Assembly (NCBI GenBank): GCA_028689665.1
Contig: JAQVCR010000014.1
Coordinates: 1 to 62,223 of the forward strand
DNA from: Muribaculaceae bacterium
GTDB lineage: Bacteria > Bacteroidota > Bacteroidia > Bacteroidales > Muribaculaceae
Length of the DNA: 62,223 nucleotides
Direction of reading: 5' to 3'
Made by a program: the position numbers and the translations under genes
Shown here: positions 28,518 through 38,314 of the stretch, in pieces
How positions within the stretch are numbered: position 1 is the stretch's first letter
How the letters are laid out: each line of letters opens with the position of its first letter
Notes under the pieces: model-generated
Seen by the model: only the letters and a program-made list of their open reading frames with translations
What the model was told of the DNA's origin: nothing
The model's database searches: none

Positions 28518-29063
28518 ATGAAGAAGAAATATCTTTCAGTAGCAATCGTATTAGCGATCTCAAGCTCATTGATGTTTACATCATGTATCGGAAGTTTTGC
28601 TCTTTCCAACAAAGTATTATCATGGAACAAGCAAGTCGGTAACAAATTTGTAAATGAATTAGTATTCTTTGCATTCTGGATATTACCCGTTTATGAATTG
28701 ACAGTATTGGCCGACGTAGTTGTAATCAACAGCATTGAATTCTGGTCGGGAAGCAATCCTGTAGCATACGGAACACGTGTAATTGATGGTCAAGACGGAC
28801 GTTACCTAGTGAAATGCGACAAAGACGGATATACAATAACAAGCGAGCGCGATAAATCGGTAGTAAAATTCGCATTCAACGAAGAAGATAATTCATGGGC
28901 ATTAGAAGCTAATGGGGAATCAAGAACATTTATGACCTTTGTCGACGACACCCACGTAAAGATGGTAACCCCAGAAGGCGAGTTCAGAACAGTAGAGTTA
29001 TCACAAGCCGGAGTATATGCATATCAAGAATTAGCACAAACTTCAAATTTAGCAATACGCTAA
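28518..29063 (+). CDS. DUF3332-family lipoprotein
   Basis: 181-aa predicted lipoprotein (lipobox MFTSC, Cys at residue 23). The N-terminal region FALSNKVLSWNKQVGNKFVNELVFFAFWILPVYELTVLADVVVINSIEFWSG holds two hydrophobic stretches and matches DUF3332 proteins. The C-terminal half is beta-rich with GRYLVKCDKDGYTITSE. The function is unknown. It is 31 nt after the transglycosylase gene and may be co-transcribed with it, suggesting a role at the envelope. It ends with a terminator at 29102-29134. Confidence 0.78.
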   Translation: MKKKYLSVAIVLAISSSLMFTSCIGSFALSNKVLSWNKQVGNKFVNELVFFAFWILPVYELTVLADVVVINSIEFWSGSNPVAYGTRVIDGQDGRYLVKCDKDGYTITSERDKSVVKFAFNEEDNSWALEANGESRTFMTFVDDTHVKMVTPEGEFRTVELSQAGVYAYQELAQTSNLAIR

Positions 29064-29101
29064 TCAATTCTAATCAAATAACGTCGGATAAAGACGGCTT
29101 A

Positions 29102-29134
29102 ATAATGTCCCGCAAATTTATTTCGGGACATTAT
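29102..29134 (+). terminator. Terminator after the DUF3332 gene
   Basis: ATAATGTCCCG (29102-29112) pairs perfectly with CGGGACATTAT (29124-29134), followed by TTTCTT. It isolates the next transcription unit, which has a -7 motif TATATTTG at 29158-29165. Confidence 0.8.
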
Positions 29135-29190
29135 TTTCTTAAACAAATAAGATATTATATATTTGCGCCACAAGAAAAAGCATATAAAAA

Positions 29191-29739
29191 ATGAATGAAT
29201 CACAAAAGAATAATTGCGAGAATCACTGGTATGCAATACGAGTAACATATAATAGAGAGCTAAAAGTAGCCGACGAGCTTAAAGAAAAAGGCATAGAATA
29301 TTTTTTGCCAATGCGCTATAAAGAAGTGATGAAAGGCGAAAGACGAATAAAAATGCTAGTTCCGGCAATCAATAATCTAATATTTATACGCTCCAGCCGA
29401 GAAGATATGATAGAATTTAAGATACACACGCCATTGCCAATAAGATATATAATGGACCGAGAAACCCGCCGTCCAATCATTATTTCCGATAATCAAATGA
29501 AAAACTTCATAGCCGTAGCCGGAAATTACAATGAACAAATTATATATCTCGATTGCGACACAGCCACTATGAAAAAAGGCGAAAGAGTGAGAATTACAGG
29601 AGGAATTTTTGAAGGCACAATAGGCGAATTTGTGAGAGTAAAAGGCGATCGCCGAGTGGTAGTAACCATACCCGGAATAGCAGCTGTAGCCACAACATTT
29701 ATACACCCCTCGTTGATAGAACGAATAGAAGATCAATAA
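29191..29739 (+). CDS. UpxY-family transcription antiterminator (NusG paralogue)
   Basis: 182-aa specialised NusG paralogue. The N-terminal NGN-type domain (about 12-110) begins HWYAIRVTYNRELKVADELKEKGIEYFLPMRYKEV. The C-terminal KOW domain has KGERVRITGGIFEGTIGEFVRVKGDRRVVVTIPG. UpxY proteins in Bacteroides read through the leaders of capsule operons, usually their own. Here only an acyltransferase follows, 5 nt downstream, and no glycosyltransferases. The true target may be that gene or a distant locus. It differs clearly from the housekeeping NusG at 35504. Confidence 0.9.
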   Translation: MNESQKNNCENHWYAIRVTYNRELKVADELKEKGIEYFLPMRYKEVMKGERRIKMLVPAINNLIFIRSSREDMIEFKIHTPLPIRYIMDRETRRPIIISDNQMKNFIAVAGNYNEQIIYLDCDTATMKKGERVRITGGIFEGTIGEFVRVKGDRRVVVTIPGIAAVATTFIHPSLIERIEDQ

Positions 29740-29744
29740 TAATA

Positions 29745-30800
29745 ATGGAAGCTATAAAACAACAACGCATTAAATATTTCGACTTACTAAAAGGGATAGC
29801 AATATTTATGGTAGTTATGGGACACGTACTGACAATGTGCATAAGAGGCATAGATTCAGCCTTCTTATTCAAATTAATCAGCGAGATTCACATGCCAATA
29901 TTTTTCTTCATCAGTGGATACCTCACCTATAAGATAGGCTATCAACGCCCCAACATCACTAAAAGATTCAAACAATTAATAATTCCCTTCTTTGTTGTTA
30001 GCGCACTGTGGATATGGTATTTTCCATACAGCCACTTAGAGTCGCCAATATCCAGCAACCTAATAGATATGTATTTTTCGTATTGGAAAGATGGATATTG
30101 GTTTACCCTCTGCCTATTTGAAATGTTTTTAATCTATTATCCCCTATCTATAATCTTATCAAAAACAAAAAGACTGATAACACATATAGTAATAGTAGTA
30201 TTAACATACTTGGCACTTATCGTAATTGCAAATTACACATCATTTCCAGAAATAAATAAAGACATTGCAGGAATGGGGCTGCTCACAAGTTTCTTTCCCG
30301 TGTTTATGTTCGGCGTATTAGCAAACTGCCACAAAGAAAAATTCGCAACATTTACAAATAGCAACAAAGGTTTTATCATCGCCACAGCATTATTTATAAT
30401 TTCATGGTACTATACCGTATACTTCTGGGAATTTCCCAATATTCCTCTGTGGGGACACTTTATCAGCCAGCCACTTGAGCATCTCGGACTAATTATTATA
30501 GCAATAGCACTAATAACTCCATGGAGCGAAAAAGAATACAGCGAAAATAAAAGGCCTTCAGTTGCAGCCCGATATTTCAACTATCTAGGGCAAGAATCGC
30601 TATCAATATATCTTCTTCACTACTTTTTTCTGTTTCCTCTCACCATGCTACAAACTCCACTTATAGAATTAGGGCTACCATTCGTCCCGCTCTTTACAAT
30701 CGCCTCGATAGTTGCATTTGTAATAATCGGAATCACTCTGTTTGCAAGCTATACCATATCAAGGAACAGCATATTGAGTAAATTAATGATAGGCAAATAA
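29745..30800 (+). CDS. Acyltransferase family 3 membrane protein
   Basis: 351-aa polytopic acyltransferase of the OatA/OafA-like family (about ten transmembrane helices), which O-acetylates sugars or other surface molecules. The N-terminus RIKYFDLLKGIAIFMVVMGHVL contains the conserved aspartate and histidine of the family, and EIHMPIFFFISGYLTYK is the second hallmark. It is tightly coupled to the UpxY-like gene. The acceptor is unknown; a surface polysaccharide would fit the UpxY partnership. The C-terminal GQESLSIYLLHYFFLFP block is also typical. Confidence 0.9.
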   Translation: MEAIKQQRIKYFDLLKGIAIFMVVMGHVLTMCIRGIDSAFLFKLISEIHMPIFFFISGYLTYKIGYQRPNITKRFKQLIIPFFVVSALWIWYFPYSHLESPISSNLIDMYFSYWKDGYWFTLCLFEMFLIYYPLSIILSKTKRLITHIVIVVLTYLALIVIANYTSFPEINKDIAGMGLLTSFFPVFMFGVLANCHKEKFATFTNSNKGFIIATALFIISWYYTVYFWEFPNIPLWGHFISQPLEHLGLIIIAIALITPWSEKEYSENKRPSVAARYFNYLGQESLSIYLLHYFFLFPLTMLQTPLIELGLPFVPLFTIASIVAFVIIGITLFASYTISRNSILSKLMIGK

Positions 30801-30885
30801 AGCATAATCACCACTTTAAATACAATTCTATTTTATATTCAGCTAAAAAGACCTATTTTTGTAGCTACAAAAAAAGAATCAAAAT

Positions 30886-31557
30886 ATGGACATAATATAT
30901 GAAGATAATCACCTGATAATAGTAAATAAAAAACCGGGTGAAATAGTTCAAGGCGACAAAACCGGAGATGAGCCACTAAGCGAAACTCTAAAAAAATGGA
31001 TAAAAGAAAAATATGCAAAACCCGGGAACGTATTCTGTGGTGTAACACATCGCCTCGATCGACCGGTTGGAGGGCTCGTAATATTTGCCAAGACAAGCAA
31101 AGCACTGAGCCGGATGAACGAAATGTTTCGCAACGGCGAGGTTCATAAGACCTATTGGGCAATCACAAAAGAAATGCCGGCAAAAACAGAAGACACCCTG
31201 ACACATTATATTACCACCGTAGAAAAGACAAACAAATCATACGCCTCGACAATCGAAAAAAAAGGATCACAAAAAGCGATACTTAAATACAAACTAATAG
31301 GGAGCAGCGACAATTATCATCTGCTAGAGATAAATCTAATCACAGGGCGTAAACATCAGATTCGCGTGCAACTATCCGCCATAGGTTGCCCCATAAAAGG
31401 CGACCTAAAATATGGTGCAAAAAGAAGTAATCCCGATGGCAGCATAAGCCTACTAGCCCGACATATCGACTTTATCCACCCCGTATCGAAAGAAAAAATC
31501 GACATCACAGCCCCTATTCCCGATGATAATCTATGGAAAGCATTATCGCCGGAATAG
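30886..31557 (+). CDS. RluA-family RNA pseudouridine synthase
   Basis: 223-aa enzyme isomerising specific uridines in rRNA or tRNA. It starts directly in the catalytic domain (DIIYEDNHLIIVNKKPGEIVQGD) and has the catalytic-aspartate motif THRLDRPVGGLVIFAKTSKAL, and later ITGRKHQIRVQLSAIGCPI. There is no N-terminal S4 domain, so it resembles the short RluC/TruC-like forms, but the target site cannot be assigned. A -7 motif TATTTTTG lies at 30854-30861. It stands alone between the acyltransferase and fumarase genes. Confidence 0.92.
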   Translation: MDIIYEDNHLIIVNKKPGEIVQGDKTGDEPLSETLKKWIKEKYAKPGNVFCGVTHRLDRPVGGLVIFAKTSKALSRMNEMFRNGEVHKTYWAITKEMPAKTEDTLTHYITTVEKTNKSYASTIEKKGSQKAILKYKLIGSSDNYHLLEINLITGRKHQIRVQLSAIGCPIKGDLKYGAKRSNPDGSISLLARHIDFIHPVSKEKIDITAPIPDDNLWKALSPE

Positions 31558-31642
31558 AAAATGATAAAGTATAAATGCTAGAATAAAATAAAGTTTCATT
31601 AAATTTGCATTAATAATCGTATTACACTAAAATAATAAATTT

Positions 31643-33289
31643 ATGGCAACAACCCCTGAATTTAAGTATCAAGCTCCATTTCCATTAGGAACAGACGATA
31701 CAGAATATTACCTTCTCACCAAAGATCATGTATCGATTGGCGAATTTGAAGGACAACCAATATTGAAAGTAGCAAAAGAAGGACTCACCATGCTAGCAAA
31801 TACTGCTTTTCGTGATGTTTCGTTCTTATTACGTCGCAGCCACAACCTACAAGTAGCAAAAATCTTAACCGACCCCGAGGCAAGCGACAACGATAAATAT
31901 GTGGCACTAACCTTCTTACGCAATGCCGAAGTATCGGCAAAGGGCAAATTACCACTATGCCAAGATACAGGAACAGCAATAATCCACGGCGAGAAAGGTC
32001 AACACGTGTGGACCGGCTATTGCGACGAAGAAGCTCTATCGCTAGGCGTATTTAAGACCTACACTGAAGAGAATCTAAGATATTCACAAAATGCGCCCCT
32101 GGATATGTATAACGAGGTAAACACAAAATGCAACCTTCCGGCACAAATTGATATTGAAGCCACCGAAGGCATGGAATATAAATTTCTATGCGTAACAAAA
32201 GGCGGCGGCTCGGCAAACAAGACATATCTATTTCAAGAAACAAAAGCACTGCTAAATCCTAAGACACTCGTTCCATTTCTAGTAGAAAAGATGAAAACGC
32301 TAGGTACAGCAGCCTGCCCACCCTACCACATAGCATTTGTAATAGGCGGAACATCGGCAGAAAAGAACCTGTTGACAGTCAAGCTAGCATCAACACACTA
32401 CTATGACAACCTGCCAACCACAGGAAATGAAGGCGGCAGAGCATTTCGCGACATAGAACTAGAAAATGAAGTACTCAAAGAAGCTCACAAGATAGGACTA
32501 GGCGCACAATTTGGAGGAAAATATCTGGCACACGACATACGCATAGTAAGACTTCCACGCCATGGCGCATCTTGTCCCGTAGGTATGGGCGTAAGCTGTT
32601 CAGCCGACAGAAATATCAAATGCAAGATAAACAAAGACGGAATATGGATTGAAAAACTTGATGATAATCCATCAGAATTAATTCCCGAAGAGCTACGCAA
32701 CAACGGCGAAGGAAATGCCGTTCAAATCGACCTCGACCAACCAATGAGCGAAATATTAAAGCAACTCGATAAATATCCCGTATCGACACGCCTATCGCTA
32801 AACGGAACAATAATTGTAGGCCGCGACATAGCCCACGCAAAATTAAAAGAACGCCTTGATAACGGCGAAGAGCTACCACAATACATTAAAGACCACCCAA
32901 TATACTATGCAGGTCCGGCAAAGACACCGGAAGGAATGGCATGTGGTTCAATGGGACCCACCACAGCCGGTCGAATGGACTCATACGTCGACCTATTCCA
33001 AAGCAACGGAGGAAGTATGGTAATGCTAGCAAAAGGTAACCGCAGCCAAGCCGTAACCGACGCCTGCCAAAAGCACGGCGGGTTCTATCTCGGCAGCATC
33101 GGCGGTCCGGCAGCTATATTAGCACAAAACAACATTAAAAGCATTGAATGCCTAGAATATCCCGAGCTCGGAATGGAAGCAATATGGAAAATAAAAGTAG
33201 AAAACTTCCCAGCCTTTATACTTGTAGACAACAAAGGCAACGACTTTTTCACACAGATAAGACAAAATTGTCCATACAACGGAAAATAA
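31643..33289 (+). CDS. Fumarate hydratase class I (iron-sulfur)
   Basis: 548-aa fused class I fumarase that interconverts fumarate and malate in the reductive branch used for succinate and propionate formation. An oxygen-sensitive [4Fe-4S] cluster is expected. The N-terminal alpha part has [17 protein letters not shown], and a second cysteine lies in GGGSANKT...ACPPYHIA. The beta part has [45 protein letters not shown] and the [13 protein letters not shown] motif. A -7 TAAATTTG is at 31600-31607. A strong terminator follows at 33303-33337. Confidence 0.95.
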   Translation: MATTPEFKYQAPFPLGTDDTEYYLLTKDHVSIGEFEGQPILKVAKEGLTMLANTAFRDVSFLLRRSHNLQVAKILTDPEASDNDKYVALTFLRNAEVSAKGKLPLCQDTGTAIIHGEKGQHVWTGYCDEEALSLGVFKTYTEENLRYSQNAPLDMYNEVNTKCNLPAQIDIEATEGMEYKFLCVTKGGGSANKTYLFQETKALLNPKTLVPFLVEKMKTLGTAACPPYHIAFVIGGTSAEKNLLTVKLASTHYYDNLPTTGNEGGRAFRDIELENEVLKEAHKIGLGAQFGGKYLAHDIRIVRLPRHGASCPVGMGVSCSADRNIKCKINKDGIWIEKLDDNPSELIPEELRNNGEGNAVQIDLDQPMSEILKQLDKYPVSTRLSLNGTIIVGRDIAHAKLKERLDNGEELPQYIKDHPIYYAGPAKTPEGMACGSMGPTTAGRMDSYVDLFQSNGGSMVMLAKGNRSQAVTDACQKHGGFYLGSIGGPAAILAQNNIKSIECLEYPELGMEAIWKIKVENFPAFILVDNKGNDFFTQIRQNCPYNGK

Positions 33290-33302
33290 TCGAATAATAT
33301 TT

Positions 33303-33337
33303 GAAAGATATCCAGAATGGCATTCTGGGTATCTTTC
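33303..33337 (+). terminator. Terminator after class I fumarase
   Basis: GAAAGATATCCAGAAT (33303-33318) pairs with 33322-33337 with one G-U pair around a 3-nt loop, followed by TTATTATAA. Confidence 0.85.
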
Positions 33338-33444
33338 TTATTATAACACAGCCAAAATTTAGGCTATAAATACACATTATATATATATAATAAAGCGCAA
33401 ACCATATATTTCTCAATATAAGCAAAAAAAAATATGCTATATAT

Positions 33445-33474
33445 TTTGCAGGTAAAAAATAATGTGTAACTTTG
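33445..33474 (+). promoter_or_regulatory. Bacteroidetes promoter for the tRNA-tuf operon
   Basis: TTTG (33445-33448) is followed after 18 nt by TAACTTTG (33467-33474), a full consensus match. The start would be near 33481, about 37 nt before the first tRNA. Confidence 0.85.
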
Positions 33475-33517
33475 CAGTCGATTAAAGTTCCCGCTTATAA
33501 CGGGGGTGGAGAGAAAT

Positions 33518-33591
33518 GCCTCTTTAGCTCAGTTGGCCAGAGCACGTGATTTGTAATCTCGGGGTCGTTGGTTCGAATCCGACAAGAGGCT
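33518..33591 (+). tRNA. tRNA-Thr (anticodon TGT)
   Basis: Acceptor arm GCCTCTT pairs with AAGAGGC, discriminator T. D-arm GCTC/GAGC and T-loop GTTCGAATCC are visible. Anticodon TGT at 33552-33554 sits in loop TTTGTAA. CCA is not encoded. The anticodon stem has one T-T mismatch. Confidence 0.95.
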
Positions 33592-33620
33592 CAAAAAGAA
33601 AGATCATTGAAATAGAAACA

Positions 33621-33703
33621 GGGCAAATACCAGAGTGGCCAAATGGGGCAGACTGTAAATCTGCTGGCTTACGCCTACGGTGGTTCGAATCCATCTTTGC
33701 CCA
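33621..33703 (+). tRNA. tRNA-Tyr (anticodon GTA)
   Basis: 83-nt class II tRNA with a long variable arm (TGGCTTACGCCTA). Acceptor GGGCAAA pairs with TTTGCCC, discriminator A. Anticodon GTA at 33655-33657. It follows the first tRNA-Thr by 29 nt. Confidence 0.95.
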
Positions 33704-33714
33704 CGCAAGAAAAT

Positions 33715-33787
33715 GCGGAAGTAGCTCAGTTGATAGAGCATCAGCCTTCCAAGCTGAGGGTCGCGAGTTTGAGCCTCGTCTTCCGCT
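33715..33787 (+). tRNA. tRNA-Gly (anticodon TCC)
   Basis: Acceptor GCGGAAG pairs with CTTCCGC, discriminator T. Stem TCAGC/GCTGA encloses loop CTTCCAA with anticodon TCC at 33748-33750. The T-arm has GAGTTTGAGCCTC, with G instead of the usual A at one T-loop position. Confidence 0.94.
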
Positions 33788-33797
33788 CTATTTTTTT

Positions 33798-33869
<72 letters not shown>

Positions 33870-33932
33870 CAAGAAAAGGAAAATGTAAAGAAAGAGTTAA
33901 TTATTTAATCAAAAAAAATAAATTATAAAGTT

Positions 33933-35123
33933 ATGGCTAAAGAGAAATTCGAAAGAACCAAACCGCATGTTAACATCGGTACAATTGGTCACGTAGACCA
34001 CGGTAAGACAACTCTTACTGCAGCTATTACTAAAGTACTTGCAGAACAAGGATTTTCTTCAGAAGGTGCAAAATCATTTGATCAAATTGATAACGCTCCA
34101 GAAGAGAAAGAACGTGGTATAACAATCAACACATCACACGTTGAATACGAAACAGCTAACCGTCACTACGCACACGTAGACTGTCCGGGCCACGCTGACT
34201 ACGTAAAGAACATGGTAACAGGTGCAGCTCAAATGGACGGTGCAATCATCGTAGTAGCAGCAACTGATGGTCCAATGCCACAAACACGTGAACACATCCT
34301 TCTAGCACGTCAAGTAAACGTACCAAAGATCGTAGTATTCTTGAACAAATGCGATATGGTAGACGACGAAGAAATGTTTGAGCTAGTAGAAATGGAAATG
34401 CGTGATCTATTATCATCATACGAATATGATGGCGACAACACACCAATTATCCGCGGATCTGCTCTAGGTGCATTGAATGGTGAACCACAATGGGTAGAGA
34501 AAGTATTGGAATTAATGGCAGCAGTTGACGAATGGATTCCACTTCCTCCACGTGATATCGACAAACCATTCTTGATGCCAGTTGAAGACATCTTCTCTAT
34601 CACAGGACGTGGTACAGTAGCAACAGGACGTATCGAGGCAGGTATCGTAAAAGTAGGTGATGAAGTACAAATCATAGGTCTTGGAGCCGACATCAAATCT
34701 GTAGTAACAGGTGTAGAGATGTTCCGTAAACTTCTAGATCAAGGAGAAGCAGGCGATAACGTAGGTCTATTACTTCGTGGCGTAGACAAGACAGAAATCA
34801 AACGCGGTATGGTAATTTGCCACCCGGGAAAAGTAAAACCACACTCAAACTTCAAGGCACAAGTTTATATCTTGAAGAAAGAAGAAGGTGGACGTCACAC
34901 TCCATTCCACAACCACTATCGTCCACAATTCTACATTCGTACATTGGACGTAACCGGTGAGATCACTCTTCCAGAAGGAGTAGAAATGGTAATGCCAGGT
35001 GACCACGTAACTATCCAAGTTGAGCTAATCAACCCAGTAGCTTGCGACCTAGGTTTACGTTTTGCAATCCGTGAAGGAGGCCGTACAGTAGGTTCAGGTC
35101 AAATCACAGAAATCGTAGAATAA
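33933..35123 (+). CDS. tuf: Translation elongation factor Tu
   Basis: 396-aa GTPase delivering aminoacyl-tRNA to the ribosome. G-motifs are [37 protein letters not shown] and NKCD. Domain II and III signatures include [13 protein letters not shown] and the [14 protein letters not shown]-terminus. It lies in the order four tRNAs, tuf, tRNA-Trp, secE, nusG, as is usual in Bacteroidales. Codon choice is visibly biased (frequent CGT, GGT and GTA), as expected of a very highly expressed gene. Confidence 0.99.
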   Translation: MAKEKFERTKPHVNIGTIGHVDHGKTTLTAAITKVLAEQGFSSEGAKSFDQIDNAPEEKERGITINTSHVEYETANRHYAHVDCPGHADYVKNMVTGAAQMDGAIIVVAATDGPMPQTREHILLARQVNVPKIVVFLNKCDMVDDEEMFELVEMEMRDLLSSYEYDGDNTPIIRGSALGALNGEPQWVEKVLELMAAVDEWIPLPPRDIDKPFLMPVEDIFSITGRGTVATGRIEAGIVKVGDEVQIIGLGADIKSVVTGVEMFRKLLDQGEAGDNVGLLLRGVDKTEIKRGMVICHPGKVKPHSNFKAQVYILKKEEGGRHTPFHNHYRPQFYIRTLDVTGEITLPEGVEMVMPGDHVTIQVELINPVACDLGLRFAIREGGRTVGSGQITEIVE

Positions 35124-35142
35124 TAACGATTAAACAATACAC

Positions 35143-35170
35143 AGTCGGTTGTAATAAACTGCAACCGACT
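35143..35170 (+). other. Hairpin between tuf and tRNA-Trp
   Basis: AGTCGGTTGT (35143-35152) pairs with GCAACCGACT (35161-35170), one G-U, loop of 8 nt. It is followed by AACATACGGG rather than a U-run, so an RNA-processing or partial attenuation role is more likely than full termination. Confidence 0.6.
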
Positions 35171-35175
35171 AACAT

Positions 35176-35248
35176 ACGGGAATAGCTCAGTCGGTAGAGC
35201 ACTGGTCTCCAAAACCAGGTGTCGGGAGTTCGAGCCTCTCTTCCCGTG
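35176..35248 (+). tRNA. tRNA-Trp (anticodon CCA)
   Basis: Acceptor ACGGGAA pairs with TTCCCGT, discriminator G. Stem CTGGT/ACCAG encloses CTCCAAA with anticodon CCA at 35209-35211. It is located 18 nt before the secE start. Confidence 0.96.
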
Positions 35249-35266
35249 CGAAACAAGAAAACGCAA

Positions 35267-35464
35267 ATGAAGAAAATAAAAATATTTACGGATATTGAGG
35301 AATCTTATAACGAATTAGTCTATAAGGTTTCTTGGCCAACCAAGAGTCAGTTGGTAAATAGCAGTATTGTTGTTATGATTGCTTCCATTATAATCTCATT
35401 AATAATATTAGCTATGGATCAAGTGATTGACAATTTAATGCACCTTATTTATTCATTAGGATAA
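35267..35464 (+). CDS. secE: Preprotein translocase subunit SecE
   Basis: 65-aa small subunit of the SecYEG channel. The amphipathic N-terminal helix holds the conserved ELVYKVSWPTKSQL, followed by a single transmembrane helix (about residues 33-53, IVVMIASIIISLIILAMDQ). I start it at 35267, because the longer frame from 35219 begins inside tRNA-Trp. The gene lies between tRNA-Trp and nusG, as is standard. Confidence 0.96.
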   Translation: MKKIKIFTDIEESYNELVYKVSWPTKSQLVNSSIVVMIASIIISLIILAMDQVIDNLMHLIYSLG

Positions 35465-35503
35465 ATAACGGAGTAAAGTAAAAAATTTCTAAGTAGATAT
35501 TCA

Positions 35504-36058
35504 ATGGGTGAATTAAGAAAAGGATGGTACGTATTGCGTGCTATATCAGGTAAAGAAGCTAAGGTAAAAGAGCTGCTTGACGCAGCCAGAAAGAATACCA
35601 ACCTTGGAGAATATGTAACACAAGTGTTGATACCTACGGAGAAAATTTACACGACGCGTAACGGGAAAAAAGTTCTCAAAGAAAAGAATCTTTATTCCGG
35701 TTATGTTTTTGTGGAGGCAATCCTAACAGGAGAAGTCATTCACGAATTGCGTAACACGACTAACGTAATCGATTTCTTAGGTGGCAAGGGTAAAGGTAGT
35801 GCACCAGAGCCATTGCGAGCAACAGAAGTAACGAGGATGTTAGGCGCTGCAGACGAGCAAACAGAAATGAATGATTCGGTCGACAATGATTACATTGTAG
35901 GCGAAACAGTCAAAGTAAATTTTGGTCCATTCAGCGGGTTTACCGGAATCATAGAGGAGGTAAACAACGAGAAGCGCAAGTTGAAAGTAATGGTCAAGAT
36001 ATTCGGTCGCAAGACCCCTCTTGAGTTGGAAAATTCGCAAGTAGAGCGAGAAGTATAA
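35504..36058 (+). CDS. nusG: Transcription termination/antitermination factor NusG
   Basis: 184-aa housekeeping NusG. The NGN domain begins GWYVLRAISGKEAKVKELLDAA and has LYSGYVFVEA and the NVIDFLGG region. The KOW domain has VKVNFGPFSGFTGIIEEVNNEKRKLKVMVKIFGRKTPLELE. It joins RNA polymerase to Rho or ribosomes. The UpxY-like paralogue at 29191 would compete for the same site on RNA polymerase. It is 54 nt ahead of rplK. Confidence 0.97.
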   Translation: MGELRKGWYVLRAISGKEAKVKELLDAARKNTNLGEYVTQVLIPTEKIYTTRNGKKVLKEKNLYSGYVFVEAILTGEVIHELRNTTNVIDFLGGKGKGSAPEPLRATEVTRMLGAADEQTEMNDSVDNDYIVGETVKVNFGPFSGFTGIIEEVNNEKRKLKVMVKIFGRKTPLELENSQVEREV

Positions 36059-36112
36059 GTGGTTGCGCACCTATACCTCGTTGATTTAACATATCAAAAA
36101 AATTAAAACAAA

Positions 36113-36556
36113 ATGGCTAAAGAAATTGCTGGACAGATCAAATTGCAGATTAAAGGTGGAGCAGCAAACCCTTCACCCCCGGTAGGACCTGCATTAGGTT
36201 CTAAGGGTATCAACATCATGGAGTTTTGCAAGCAATTTAATGCCCGCACTCAAGACAAAGCTGGTAAAATATTACCAGTAGTTATTACTTACTATGCAGA
36301 TAAGAGTTTTGACTTTGTAGTTAAGACACCTCCGGTAGCAGTACAGCTATTAGAGGCAAGTAAATGCAAAAGTGGTTCAGCAGAGCCCAATCGTAAGAAA
36401 GTAGCAGAGTTGACATGGGAGCAGGTAAAGACAATTGCAGAAGACAAAATGCCAGATTTGAACTGTTTTACTTTAGACTCGGCTATGAGAATGGTCGCAG
36501 GCACAGCTAGGAGCATGGGTATCACTGTAAAGGGGGCATTCCCTGAAAATAATTAA
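36113..36556 (+). CDS. rplK: 50S ribosomal protein L11
   Basis: 147-aa ribosomal protein of the GTPase-associated centre. It has the N-terminal signature [33 protein letters not shown], the proline-rich linker region, and the C-terminal RNA-binding domain with [29 protein letters not shown]. It forms a tight pair with rplA 13 nt downstream. Confidence 0.98.
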   Translation: MAKEIAGQIKLQIKGGAANPSPPVGPALGSKGINIMEFCKQFNARTQDKAGKILPVVITYYADKSFDFVVKTPPVAVQLLEASKCKSGSAEPNRKKVAELTWEQVKTIAEDKMPDLNCFTLDSAMRMVAGTARSMGITVKGAFPENN

Positions 36557-36569
36557 AACTTCAATTGAC

Positions 36570-37265
36570 ATGGGTAAACTTACAAAAAATCAAAAGTTGG
36601 CATTAGAGAAGATTGAAGCTGGGAAAGTGTACACTCTTAAGGAAGCTGCAGAAAAGATAAAAGAAATTACTTTTACAAAATTTGAAGCTTCATTAGATAT
36701 TGACGTGCGCCTTGGTGTAGATCCTCGTAAAGCTAATCAAATGGTAAGAGGAGTGGTATCACTACCTCACGGAACAGGAAAGCAAGTAAGAGTGCTTGTA
36801 TTATGTACAGGCGATGCAGAGACAGCGGCAAAAGAAGCAGGAGCAGATTATGTTGGTCTTGAAGAGTATATCGAAAAGATCAAAGGAGGCTGGACTGATA
36901 TAGACGTAATAATTGCCCAACCGGCAGTTATGGGAAAACTAGGAGCTGTAGCGCGCATCTTAGGTCCACGTGGCCTAATGCCAAATCCAAAAAGCGGAAC
37001 TGTTACACTTGACGTTGCTAAAGCGGTAAACGAAGTAAAACAAGGAAAAATTGACTTTAAAGTCGATAAAAATGGTATAGTACATACCTCGATCGGTAAG
37101 GTAACATTTAATGCAGATCAGATTAGAGATAATGCCAGAGAGTTTATCAATAGTTTGATTAAATTAAAGCCAGCCACCGCAAAGGGTACGTATCTAAAGA
37201 GCATTTATCTTTCAAGTACTATGAGTCCTGGTCTAAAGATTGATACAAAATCAATCGAAGAATAA
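36570..37265 (+). CDS. rplA: 50S ribosomal protein L1
   Basis: 231-aa L1-stalk protein. It has [24 protein letters not shown] at the N-terminus, [27 protein letters not shown] as the family signature, and [17 protein letters not shown] at the end. In other bacteria L1 represses its own operon by binding a leader. I did not find a clear L1-box mimic here. It sits 16 nt before rplJ. Confidence 0.98.
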   Translation: MGKLTKNQKLALEKIEAGKVYTLKEAAEKIKEITFTKFEASLDIDVRLGVDPRKANQMVRGVVSLPHGTGKQVRVLVLCTGDAETAAKEAGADYVGLEEYIEKIKGGWTDIDVIIAQPAVMGKLGAVARILGPRGLMPNPKSGTVTLDVAKAVNEVKQGKIDFKVDKNGIVHTSIGKVTFNADQIRDNAREFINSLIKLKPATAKGTYLKSIYLSSTMSPGLKIDTKSIEE

Positions 37266-37281
37266 TTAATGATTAGAAAAA

Positions 37282-37803
37282 ATGAGAAAGGAAGATAAAT
37301 CAATAATAATAGAACAAATAGCAAAGACTCTAGGAGAGTACAGCGCTATATATTTGACCGAAACAACAGGTCTAAATGCTGAGAAGACAAGTAATCTACG
37401 TAGAGCTTGTAACGCTGCCGGTATCAAACTATTAGTAGTAAAGAACACTTTATTACACAAGGCAATGGAAGCGAGTGAAACAGATTATAGTGGTCTTTAT
37501 CCTGCACTAAAGGGCTCAACATCGTTGATGCTAAGCAACACCGGTAATGCGCCTGCCAAATTAATCAAGGATTTCTGTAAGAAAGATGATAAGCTACCTG
37601 CATTAAAAGGAGCATTTGTAGAAGAATGTCCATATTTAGGAGCCGATCAACTAGATGTATTAGCGAGCATCAAGAGCAAGAACGAGCTTATTGGCGACAT
37701 CATTGGCTTATTGCAATCGCCGGCTAAGAACGTTATCTCAGCTTTACAATCATCAGGAAACAAGCTACATGGTATCCTTGAAACGTTATCAAACAAAGAA
37801 TAA
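37282..37803 (+). CDS. rplJ: 50S ribosomal protein L10
   Basis: 173-aa base of the L7/L12 stalk. The N-terminal RNA-binding part has [50 protein letters not shown]. The C-terminal helix that carries L7/L12 dimers is [19 protein letters not shown]. It lies 35 nt before rplL. Confidence 0.97.
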   Translation: MRKEDKSIIIEQIAKTLGEYSAIYLTETTGLNAEKTSNLRRACNAAGIKLLVVKNTLLHKAMEASETDYSGLYPALKGSTSLMLSNTGNAPAKLIKDFCKKDDKLPALKGAFVEECPYLGADQLDVLASIKSKNELIGDIIGLLQSPAKNVISALQSSGNKLHGILETLSNKE

Positions 37804-37838
37804 AACAAATAAAAAACAAACAATTAAATCATACAAAA

Positions 37839-38210
37839 ATGGCAGATTTAAAAGCTTTTGCAGAACAATTAGTTAACCTTTCAGTAAAGGAAGTAAACGA
37901 ACTTGCTCAAATATTAAAAGACGAATATGGAATTGAACCTGCTGCTGCAGCTGTTGCTGTTGCTGCTGGACCTGCTGCTGCCGCAGCCGTTGAAGAGAAA
38001 TCATCTTTCGACGTAGTATTGAAGAGTGCTGGCGCAAGCAAGTTAGCAATCGTAAAACTAGTAAAAGAATTGACTGGACAAGGTCTAAAAGAAGCTAAAG
38101 AGCTAGTAGATGGCGCACCAAGCGTAATCAAAGAAGCATTAGCTAAAGCAGACGCAGAAGGCATAAAGAAACAACTTGAAGAAGCTGGAGCTGAAGTTGA
38201 ACTTAAATAA
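37839..38210 (+). CDS. rplL: 50S ribosomal protein L7/L12
   Basis: 123-aa stalk protein recruiting translation GTPases. N-terminal dimerisation domain [33 protein letters not shown], alanine-rich hinge (about 44-55), and C-terminal domain [38 protein letters not shown]. It is followed by a strong hairpin before rpoB (38234-38269). Confidence 0.98.
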   Translation: MADLKAFAEQLVNLSVKEVNELAQILKDEYGIEPAAAAVAVAAGPAAAAAVEEKSSFDVVLKSAGASKLAIVKLVKELTGQGLKEAKELVDGAPSVIKEALAKADAEGIKKQLEEAGAEVELK

Positions 38211-38233
38211 TATTGCCTGATTTTCAGGTAATT

Positions 38234-38269
38234 AGGTTAAGAATCCTCTACCAAGTTGATTCTTAACCT
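38234..38269 (+). terminator. Attenuator-like hairpin between rplL and rpoB
   Basis: AGGTTAAGAATC (38234-38245) pairs perfectly with GATTCTTAACCT (38258-38269) and runs directly into TTTTTG. It has the form of an intrinsic terminator inside the operon, so partial termination probably sets the ratio of ribosomal protein to RNA polymerase mRNA. A smaller hairpin (CCTGA/TCAGG) lies at 38216-38228. Confidence 0.75.
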
Positions 38270-38314
38270 TTTTGTGTTATAATTTAATTTGAGTTCACTT
38301 AATTATATTTTTCA

